From RYN-431 sp036388295 (GTDB taxonomy: Bacteria; Planctomycetota; Phycisphaerae; Tepidisphaerales; Tepidisphaeraceae): a DNA stretch of 20,324 nucleotides. Position numbers and translations under genes: made by a program. The stretch's first letter is position 1, and each line of letters begins with the position of its first letter. Under the pieces are notes generated by a model. The model had not been told where the DNA came from. It saw nothing but the letters and a program-made list of their open reading frames with translations, and did no database searches. The stretch is from NCBI GenBank assembly GCA_036388295.1, contig DASVSC010000063.1, positions 1 through 20,324 on the forward strand. Reading direction: 5' to 3'. Positions 1 to 5,362 of this stretch are shown here, in pieces.

Positions 1-36
1 CGCACTAACGTGATACGATGTAGTACGCACCGGTAC

Positions 37-62
37 GACACGGGCTTTACGTAGGCCCTGTC
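37..62 (-). terminator. Weak hairpin downstream of rtcA
   Basis: Bases 37-45 and 55-62 can pair (GACA/TGTC and GGGC/GCCC around one bulged base, 9-base loop). It lies about 135 bases past the rtcA stop and has no following U-run, so it is at best a weak candidate for the end of the rtc operon. I see nothing else, and no gene, in bases 1-197. Confidence 0.2.
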
Positions 63-197
63 ACCCCCCGACACTGCCTTTTTCGATCTCCTGTGCCAGA
101 TCAGGGTGACACCCGTCTGATCGGGGCAACGATCTGGCTCCCGCACGGCGTGAGCTCAAGCAGGATCATGCTGCTTTCATCCAGCGGCCGAACTCTA

Positions 198-1247
198 TCA
201 CTCACCCGCAATCGTGCACTGCACGCCGCCCCCGCCCGTGTCGATCCGAATGCGGACCGGCAGGAACTGTTCGACGACCGCGGCATTCGTGGTCAGGTGC
301 TGCGTCGCCCGTGTGGCCACGAAGCTGCCGCCGCCGGCCATGGCCAGTGGGATCAGCAGCTGGTCCGCCAGGCACTCGCCGACGGGTGCGTTCGACGCCA
401 GGTAGGCCCGTACGTCATCAATGGCCGCGTCGGCGACGCTTTCTGCCGACACGCCTTTCTGCCCGATCGCGGTGAATACTTCGGTCACGTGTTCGCACTC
501 GACCGTCAGCAGCACCACATTGCCGGGCCCCTGGTCGGCGGGCAGCTGGCGAATCTGCAATGCGTCGCCCGACCAGCCGAGGCGCTGCTCCACCTTCGCC
601 AGTTCGCGCTTGGCGATGTCGCCGGATAACGCCGCGACGACGGCCTTGGCGGTCCGGCGCAGGATCGCGCCGCGCTGGTCGATCGTGATCGGCGTCAGCC
701 GCTTCGCCGGCGTAATCGCCGCCTGCCACCGCCCGCCGCCCGCCGGATAAAAGCCGTGCCGCTCCAGTTCGATCTCGACGCTTGGCCCCATGCGGTTGAC
801 GATCGGCACGAACGCTTCACGGATAAAGTCCACCGTCGGGGCGTGCGGGTTGTGCGTGCCGCCTTCCAGCGTGATCAGCGACGGACCGCTCGCCGTCAGC
901 AATGCCGGCAATACCGTCTGCAGCACCAGCGTCGTGCTGCCGGCCGAGCCGATGGCGAAGCAATATTCGCCCGCCCGCACCGGGCCCGGCGTGAACGCCA
1001 CGCGCGAGGACCCGATCGTCGCGCCGTCGACCACGGCCCCACAAATCTCCGCCGCCGCGTTAACGGCCGTCAGGTGCTGGCGCATCAGCCCGGGCTTGTC
1101 GCGTTTGGCCCGAATGCGCTCGATCACGAACGGCCGGCCGGTCAGGGCCGACAACCCCAGTGCGGTCCGCAGAATCTGCCCACCGCCCTCGCCTTGCGAG
1201 CCGTCGAGGGCGAGCGGGGGGGTATTTTTATCGACCGAATGCGTCAT
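198..1247 (-). CDS. rtcA: RNA 3'-terminal phosphate cyclase RtcA
   Basis: RtcA converts an RNA 3'-phosphate into a 2',3'-cyclic phosphate through a covalent adenylyl-histidine intermediate using ATP. Seen here: a 349-residue protein, close to the usual size (about 340). It has the family N-terminal signature GSQGEGGGQILR at residues 16-27, the RxxRxxPGL-like stretch near 46-54, the GGTHNPHAP motif near 129-137, GFYPAGGG near 165-172, and the C-terminal VGECLADQL plus TQHLTTN, where His317 matches the adenylated histidine of E. coli RtcA (family knowledge). I start at the ATG at 1247. A longer reading to 1304 exists, but its extra 19 residues do not look like family sequence. It lies 159 bases downstream of rtcB on the same strand; that gap holds no gene. 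Last gene of the ro60-Y RNA-rtcB-rtcA operon. Confidence 0.95.
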   Translation of the reverse strand: MTHSVDKNTPPLALDGSQGEGGGQILRTALGLSALTGRPFVIERIRAKRDKPGLMRQHLTAVNAAAEICGAVVDGATIGSSRVAFTPGPVRAGEYCFAIGSAGSTTLVLQTVLPALLTASGPSLITLEGGTHNPHAPTVDFIREAFVPIVNRMGPSVEIELERHGFYPAGGGRWQAAITPAKRLTPITIDQRGAILRRTAKAVVAALSGDIAKRELAKVEQRLGWSGDALQIRQLPADQGPGNVVLLTVECEHVTEVFTAIGQKGVSAESVADAAIDDVRAYLASNAPVGECLADQLLIPLAMAGGGSFVATRATQHLTTNAAVVEQFLPVRIRIDTGGGGVQCTIAGE

Positions 1248-1406
1248 AATATCGTCCGCAATTTTCTCGTCAGAATACGTTCGCCCAGTGCGGGTGCAGT
1301 ACAAGGCCGGCCGAGGATAAGGCTGAGTTTGCCATCGTGCATCCGATCAGGATGAACATAGCGGATTCTCTCGCCATGGCTCTTGGTTAGTTTCTCGTCG
1401 AACGGC

Positions 1407-2906
1407 TTAGTCATCTGCTTTACCCCCGTCCTTGATCACAAATGTCGCCTTCAGCGTCGCCACCGTGCTTGCCAGTCCCGCCAGCTCCACGCTTTTCATC
1501 ACTTCGCCGAAGTCTTTGTACGCGTCTGGCGCTTCGTCGATCGGGTACTGGCGGCAGTTGCTGAGGATGTCGTGGGCGGCCAAATCCGCGTCTACTGTTT
1601 TCTGGTCCAGGCGACGGGCCGCGTCTTTTCGCCCCATGCGGCGGCCGGCGCCGTGGTTGACGCTGTAGCAAGTGCGGCTTGCCCCTTCGCTGGCGACCAT
1701 CATGGCCGAGCCTTCACGCGGGTTGCCGGGCAGCAGGATCGGGTGGCCGGTGGAATAAAACGGCGTGCCGCGCAGGCCATGGTGGCCGGCGGGGAACGCG
1801 CGGGTCGCGCCTTTGCGATGAACCCAATTGAGCGTGTTGTCCACCACCTCCGGCCGGGCGATGTTGTGGCTGATGACGTAGACCAACTGGCCGGTCGTGC
1901 CGGCGATCACTTCCTGAAACGCCTCCAGCACCAGCGCGTTAATCAGCAGGTGATTCACGGTGGCGAAGTTCGAGCCCAGCGCCAGGTCGTCCAGATACGC
2001 GTCGGCGTGTGCGGTGCCGAGTGGGGCGTAAACCAGATGGCTGTCATTGCCGGGCAGCGGGATCGACCACTGTTTGAAAAAGTCCTGCAGCACGTGGAAC
2101 TGCCGGTCGGCCAGGATGTTGCCGAAGCCGCGCGAACCGCAGTGGCTAAGGAAGGCGACGTGCCCGTCGCGCAAGCCGAACGTTTCCACGACGGCCGGGT
2201 CGGCCTGCGGGTTCACGCGGACGATCTCGCACTCGCCGAAATGGTTACCGCCGCCGTAGCTGCCGAGCTGGCTGATTTTTTCGGGGAAATGACGCACCGT
2301 GCCGGCGTCGAGGTGATAGGCGAGGCGACGCGCGAGCGCGTCGGCGGTGCCGTCATGGCCGACGTGGACGCTGTCTTCGCAACGGTCGATCCAAGCTTCG
2401 GGTATGCCCAGGGCACGGCAGACCTCAGCCGTCGCGCCTTCGGTGACGGCCTTCGTGCCGATTTCGACGTCGACGTGACGACTCTTGCGCACGCTGCGCT
2501 GCCCGCGGCCAGGACCCGTCGGCAGGCGCTCGCCGATGGCATCGATCAGCGCCCGGCGGACCTCACGCGACGCGACGGCGTCGGCGGGCAAATCGAGCTG
2601 CAGCAGGCTCATCGAACATTTGATGTCGACCCCGACGGGGCCGGGGTAAATGTGCGTCGGCGAGACGATTACACTGCCGATCGGCGCGCCATAGCCGGCG
2701 TGCGCGTCGGGGTTCAGCACCACCTGCGTCACGCCCGGCCCGGAGGCGGAATTGATCGCCTGCTGAATGCACCGGGCGTCGAAGCCGGCGCGGATGGCGT
2801 CGGTGCCGATGACCGTGATCGGCCGGCGGTGCGGGACCGGCAGAATGCCGACGGCGGGGCCCTGCGGAATGATCGGCGGTGTGACGGGTTCGATGGATGT
2901 AGTCAT
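1407..2906 (-). CDS. rtcB: RNA-splicing ligase RtcB
   Basis: RtcB is a GTP- and Mn-dependent ligase joining RNA 3'-phosphate or 2',3'-cyclic phosphate ends to 5'-OH ends. The 499-residue protein shows the family motifs in order: NPDAHAGYGAPIGSV (65-79), GVDIKCSM (92-99, metal-binding Cys97), GGGNHFGE (218-225), LSHCGSRGFG (253-262), SHNIARPE (346-353), RKGATRAFPAG (364-374) and NHGAGRRMGR (417-426), whose His418 corresponds to the guanylylated histidine (family knowledge). It is longer than E. coli RtcB (about 408), as in other long-form RtcBs. The start is the ATG at 2906, preceded by GAGA 8 bases upstream. An in-frame extension to 2957 would run into the hairpin at 2932-2979 and is not supported. 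It follows the Y RNA array directly. Confidence 0.95.
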   Translation of the reverse strand: MTTSIEPVTPPIIPQGPAVGILPVPHRRPITVIGTDAIRAGFDARCIQQAINSASGPGVTQVVLNPDAHAGYGAPIGSVIVSPTHIYPGPVGVDIKCSMSLLQLDLPADAVASREVRRALIDAIGERLPTGPGRGQRSVRKSRHVDVEIGTKAVTEGATAEVCRALGIPEAWIDRCEDSVHVGHDGTADALARRLAYHLDAGTVRHFPEKISQLGSYGGGNHFGECEIVRVNPQADPAVVETFGLRDGHVAFLSHCGSRGFGNILADRQFHVLQDFFKQWSIPLPGNDSHLVYAPLGTAHADAYLDDLALGSNFATVNHLLINALVLEAFQEVIAGTTGQLVYVISHNIARPEVVDNTLNWVHRKGATRAFPAGHHGLRGTPFYSTGHPILLPGNPREGSAMMVASEGASRTCYSVNHGAGRRMGRKDAARRLDQKTVDADLAAHDILSNCRQYPIDEAPDAYKDFGEVMKSVELAGLASTVATLKATFVIKDGGKADD

Positions 2907-2931
2907 GTCATTCTCGGCTGATTGAAGTTTC

Positions 2932-2979
2932 GTGACTCTGGCTCTCTCCCGGGGCACCGGGAGAGAGAGCCAGAGTCAC
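2932..2979 (-). repeat. Long hairpin B between Y4 and rtcB
   Basis: Arms 2932-2952 and 2957-2979 pair over 21 bp with a 2-base bulge (an extra GA) and a 4-base loop at 2953-2956. It lies 25 bases upstream of the rtcB start codon and 21 bases after Y4. It has no U-run, so it is not a standard intrinsic terminator. More likely it is a processing, stability or insulating structure in the operon transcript. Its core (GGCTCTCTCTCCCGG on the minus strand) matches hairpin A at 3293-3323 in 13 of 15 bases. Confidence 0.75.
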
Positions 2980-3000
2980 CGGCCGTAGGCCGTATACAAG

Positions 3001-3126
3001 AGCGGCGACAAGAATCGAAGAAACAGTTTCGTTGCTCTACCACTGAGCTACGTGGCACTCACGTACCACGATGGGGATCGAACCCACGACCGACGAGTTA
3101 ATGTAGTTTCTCCTGCATTCGCCGCT
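3001..3126 (-). ncRNA. Y RNA-like Y4 with permuted tRNA-like domain
   Basis: Minus-strand RNA of about 126 nt. The ends pair: 3119-3126 with 3001-3008 (AGCGGCGA/TCGCCGCT, 8 bp). An internal loop follows with the Y-RNA-like motif CGAATGCAGG, then a second helix, GGAGAAAC with GTTTCTTC. Inside lies a tRNA-like body in permuted order: T arm 3071-3087 (GTGGG, loop TTCGATC, CCCAT), acceptor strand 3064-3070 pairing 7 bp (one G-U) with 3051-3057 around a 6-base loop, TA, then D arm 3034-3048 (GCTC AGTGGTA GAGC). T- and D-loop identity bases are canonical. There is no anticodon arm and no free acceptor 3' end, so it cannot be a charged tRNA. The architecture fits YrlA-type Y RNAs that bind Ro60. End points are those of the terminal helix and are not experimentally defined. 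Confidence 0.85.
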
Positions 3127-3134
3127 TTATTTAT

Positions 3135-3276
3135 CCGCAGGACGACCAGAGTGATGAAACGTTTCGCGCTCTACCGCTGAGCTACCGCGCGACTGAAATA
3201 GCCATAGCGCGGACGGGATTCGAACCCGTGACCTCGAGCTCCTGAAGCTGTAGTTCCATCGGCATTCGTCCTGCGG
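3135..3276 (-). ncRNA. Y RNA-like Y3 with permuted tRNA-like domain
   Basis: Minus-strand RNA of about 142 nt. The terminal helix is 11 perfect bp (CCGCAGGACGA at 3266-3276 with its complement at 3135-3145). An asymmetric internal loop starting ATGCC follows, then an 8-bp helix GATGGAAC/GTTTCATC. The enclosed body is tRNA-like but permuted: T arm 3213-3229 (ACGGG, TTCGAAT, CCCGT), acceptor strand 3207-3212 (CCGCGC) pairing with 3185-3190 (GCGCGG) around a 16-base loop, TA, then D arm 3168-3182 (GCTC AGCGGTA GAGC). A 20-base segment precedes the T arm where the variable loop would be. Y3 is separated from Y4 by only 8 bases, all A or T (3127-3134), a plausible single-strand cleavage site. It is a close relative of Y4. 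Confidence 0.87.
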
Positions 3277-3292
3277 TTATTCCTTTCTCTTT

Positions 3293-3323
3293 CTCGCTCT
3301 CCCGGGCATGCCGGGAAAGGGAG
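3293..3323 (-). repeat. Hairpin A between Y2 and Y3
   Basis: On the minus strand a CCCGG/CCGGG core around a 5-base loop (3306-3310) extends outward by about 7 further pairs (one G-U, one C-C mismatch). Its 5' arm resembles hairpin B at 2932-2979, suggesting the two are copies of one spacer element. No U-run follows. It is followed by a purine-rich stretch and AATAA before Y3. Confidence 0.6.
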
Positions 3324-3339
3324 CCGGACATTTACAAAA

Positions 3340-3449
3340 GATCCGCTCGCGACGAAAGAACCGAGAGGTCTCTGACGGCCGTTGCCGGCCGCGTGGGGTT
3401 CGAACCCACCGAGGCGCCATGTACTCCCGACGGCATTCGCTGACGGATC
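3340..3449 (-). ncRNA. Y RNA-like Y2 with T arm but no D arm
   Basis: Minus-strand RNA of about 110 nt. Terminal helix GATCCG/CGGATC, then GCGA/TCGC, then the motif CGAATGCCG and an internal loop, then CGGGAG/CTCTCG (one G-U). Inside are TACA, a canonical T arm at 3393-3409 (GTGGG, TTCGAAC, CCCAC), and an acceptor-like stem of 7 bp (one G-U) at 3375-3392 closed by a GCAA (GNRA) tetraloop. The sequence after it (CAGAGAC) has no D arm. It looks like a reduced version of the Y3/Y4 fold. TTTT follows directly (3336-3339), the only U-run next to any unit. Confidence 0.72.
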
Positions 3450-3464
3450 AAACTCACGGTTTCC

Positions 3465-3540
3465 CGGCCGGGCCGACTAACTCTGTTGGACGGGAGTGGA
3501 CACTGGAAAATGTACTCCCTACCTGCATTCGGCCCGACCG
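3465..3540 (-). ncRNA. Y RNA-like Y1, short form
   Basis: Minus-strand RNA of about 76 nt. The terminal helix is 12 bp with one G-U (3529-3540 with 3465-3476). It leads into the motif CGAATGCAGG at 3522-3531, a large asymmetric internal loop, and an inner hairpin GGGAGT/ACTCCC (3514-3519 with 3492-3497) with a small ACA/TGT extension. There is no T arm or D arm. The motif and its position in the helix resemble the conserved CCGAAGG region of the animal Y RNA stem (family knowledge). The GGGAGTACAT stretch is shared with Y2, suggesting Y1 and Y2 are paralogs. Confidence 0.68.
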
Positions 3541-3549
3541 TTCCACCAA

Positions 3550-3581
3550 GCCGTGGGCGCGGCTTTCGCCCCGCCCACGGC
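3550..3581 (-). other. GAAA-capped hairpin after ro60
   Basis: Starts 7 bases past the ro60 stop. Ten outer bp (GCCGTGGGCG/CGCCCACGGC), one G-G mismatch, then GGC GAAA GCC. It is very stable but has no U-run. It may protect the 3' end of the ro60 message or attenuate transcription into the Y RNA array, which starts 9 bases later. Confidence 0.65.
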
Positions 3582-3588
3582 GTCCCAC

Positions 3589-5163
3589 CTACAGGCTCAC
3601 CGCCTCGATCGTCTTCACCCAATGGTCGCCGCTCGATCCGGCCATGAAGCCGACGATCACGTCGAACACCGCGTCGCTGAACCCGCCGACGTTCAGCACG
3701 TCGTCGCGGCTGACGGCCTGCGTCGTGCCGGTCGGCTGCAGATCAATGCAGACGAGCTTGGCCCGTGGGTTCCGCTGCTTGAAGACCGACCATTCACGCA
3801 TCGTCTCCGTCGGCCCGCCGCCGAATCGGCCGTACCAGGGCGAGTCGATCCACGACTCGTTGTCCGAGACGTAAATCACCAGATCGCCCTTGGCCTTTCG
3901 CCGGTTCAGTTCTGCCAGCGGGGCCGAGCAGTTCGTGCCGCCCGCCGGCAACGAGGCCAGCACGTTGGCGTTGGTCATGATGCTGTCGCGCGGGTTGAGC
4001 CGCACGTCGATCGGCTTACTTTCGAACGGCAGCACCTCTGCGTGCGGGTTCGTCCGCAGGACCGTCGCCGCGAACAACGCCGCGACGTCGATGCAACGCA
4101 CTACGCTCGTCGCGCCGCGGCGGACGCCGGTGATCGGCGAGTGCATCGACCCGCTGACATCCGGCAGCACGAACACGCCGTCCGCCAGTTTCGGCACGTT
4201 CTCGGTCGCGACTTCCATCGCGTCCTGCAGCGCCTCACTGACGGCTGCCGGGATCGTCGACAACGTCTGCTTGTAGGCGACCATCAGTTGGTACGGGAAG
4301 GCCCGCGCCCGCTTGATGTTGTCGCGGTTTTGCAATTTCGCCGCGATAACGGCGGTTAGCGCGTCGTCGCCGTCGAACACGCCGTGACGGGCGAACGTGT
4401 TCAGGTTCTGCCGAACGGTCTGCCACGAGCCGAGCCGTGCGATCCGCTTCCACTGCGGTGGCTTAAGGCCAAGGCTTGTGAGCATCTGGAACGGAACATC
4501 GGGCACTTCGCGTGACGCACCCGTCTTGAACGCCAGGTAAGCCTTGACCACGTCGGGCAAGTCAGCGGCGTCATACGGCTGGCCAATGAGGTAGCCGTAC
4601 AGGGCGCTCCGTTTGCACGACGTCGGGCTCGGGTGAACCATTTTGATCACGTCCGCCAGGCTTGGGTCGTTCCCGACTGAGGCGCGGAACACCTCTTCGT
4701 CACTGCGCGTATCGAACCAGTTCTGCACCAGCCGCTTCGGCAATGAGCCGAGGCTTTTACGCCCGACCACGCCGCTGCGGACGATCTGCACGAAGTTGCG
4801 CAGCATGCGGCCGTCGTCGATCACTCGGTCGAAAACCTCCGCCAGCAGGCCCGGACTGCGGACCGTGAGCGACGCCGCCAGCAACGCCGGCAGATCCTTC
4901 ATGTTGCCGCGGCTACGGGCGTAGATCGCCGTCCGGGCGATGAACTCCGGCTCAACCGCCGGCGACTGGCACAGCGACAGCACGGTCGCCAGCTGGTCCT
5001 CGGCCGAGGCGTAGAACGTGTCGCTCAGGCAACCCGTCGCGGCGTATTGGGCGAGCAACGCCCGCGGCGACCGCTCGTACGCCCGGCCACCCGCTTCGTT
5101 TACAGCGTTGGCCGCTGGAGTAAGCTTGCCGATCATCGACTTGAACAGGGTTTTGCTCGCCAT
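3589..5163 (-). CDS. rsr: Ro60/Rsr-family RNA-binding protein (TROVE + vWA)
   Basis: Bacterial Ro60 ortholog. Ro proteins form a ring of helical repeats that binds misfolded RNA ends and Y RNAs; the Y RNA can tether the ring to a nuclease such as PNPase (family knowledge). The protein is 524 residues. Residues 1 to about 325 are the TROVE helical-repeat region (YERSPRALLAQY, GCLSDTFYAS, LPALLAASLTVR, WKRIARLGSWQTVRQNL). Residues about 329-524 are a von Willebrand A domain with an intact MIDAS: DVSGS at 335-339, Thr410 in GGTN, Asp434 in YVSDNES. The ATG at 5163 is chosen because TROVE homology begins there. GGA precedes it, and the sigma54 promoter at 5201-5217 would place the message start about 25 bases upstream. 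A longer frame to 5385 overlaps rtcR and the promoter and is rejected. First gene of the operon, divergent from rtcR. Confidence 0.94.
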   Translation of the reverse strand: MASKTLFKSMIGKLTPAANAVNEAGGRAYERSPRALLAQYAATGCLSDTFYASAEDQLATVLSLCQSPAVEPEFIARTAIYARSRGNMKDLPALLAASLTVRSPGLLAEVFDRVIDDGRMLRNFVQIVRSGVVGRKSLGSLPKRLVQNWFDTRSDEEVFRASVGNDPSLADVIKMVHPSPTSCKRSALYGYLIGQPYDAADLPDVVKAYLAFKTGASREVPDVPFQMLTSLGLKPPQWKRIARLGSWQTVRQNLNTFARHGVFDGDDALTAVIAAKLQNRDNIKRARAFPYQLMVAYKQTLSTIPAAVSEALQDAMEVATENVPKLADGVFVLPDVSGSMHSPITGVRRGATSVVRCIDVAALFAATVLRTNPHAEVLPFESKPIDVRLNPRDSIMTNANVLASLPAGGTNCSAPLAELNRRKAKGDLVIYVSDNESWIDSPWYGRFGGGPTETMREWSVFKQRNPRAKLVCIDLQPTGTTQAVSRDDVLNVGGFSDAVFDVIVGFMAGSSGDHWVKTIEAVSL

Positions 5164-5200
5164 GTCGCACCATTCCTTTCCGTTAGACGAGGATCGGTAA

Positions 5201-5217
5201 AGCGGACGGCGTGCCAG
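5201..5217 (-). promoter_or_regulatory. Sigma54 (-24/-12) promoter of the ro60-rtcBA operon
   Basis: On the minus strand, CTGGCACGCCGTCCGCT. The -24 element TGGCACG (5210-5216) is a full consensus match. The -12 element CCGCT keeps the invariant GC but has CC instead of TT. GG (5214-5215) and GC (5202-5203) are separated by exactly 10 bases, as sigma54 requires. The expected start is near 5190, about 25 bases upstream of the ro60 ATG. The divergent RtcR is a sigma54 activator, which supports the call. Confidence 0.78.
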
Positions 5218-5256
5218 TGGCAGAATTGGCGGAGGAAAGATATTTGCAAGTCCTTT

Positions 5257-5273
5257 AGCAATCGGGATTTGCT
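5257..5273. promoter_or_regulatory. Inverted repeat, candidate RtcR binding site (UAS)
   Basis: AGCAA-N7-TTGCT is a perfect inverted repeat, flanked by TTT and GAAA that partly extend the symmetry. A further TTGC at 5244-5247 makes a second, overlapping TTGC/GCAA pair. It lies about 70 bases upstream of the predicted start, a normal position for an enhancer-type activator site. This is inferred from position and symmetry only. Confidence 0.45.
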
Positions 5274-5362
5274 GAAATATTTTCGTAGCCGATCGGACAA
5301 TCGTCTGACGCGGCAGGCGGTTGAGAATGTAGATACAGGTAGAAAATGTTATCTTTAAATCT

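Noticed and set aside
1383..2921. Plus-strand open frame of 512 codons
   Set aside because: Exact antisense shadow of rtcB in high-GC DNA; rtcB carries all catalytic motifs.
3001..3276. Ordinary or permuted functional tRNA genes, suggested by clear T arms and D arms
   Set aside because: There is no anticodon arm, and the acceptor stem is closed by a loop so no CCA end can exist. The ends pair in a long helix with a Y-RNA motif. Permuted algal tRNA genes keep an anticodon arm between the halves.
3001..3540. CRISPR array, from the recurrent CGAATGC units
   Set aside because: Unit spacing is irregular, the repeat is only about 9 bases, and the units have individual folded structures; no cas genes are nearby.
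3332..3622. Minus-strand open frame of 96 codons over Y1 and Y2
   Set aside because: Low-complexity arginine/glycine-rich product explained by GC-rich helices; it overlaps the ro60 end and the paired RNA structures.
3308..3874. Plus-strand open frame of 188 codons across the non-coding array and the ro60 3' end
   Set aside because: It reads through antisense T arms and hairpins and antisense to ro60, and its protein shows no family features.
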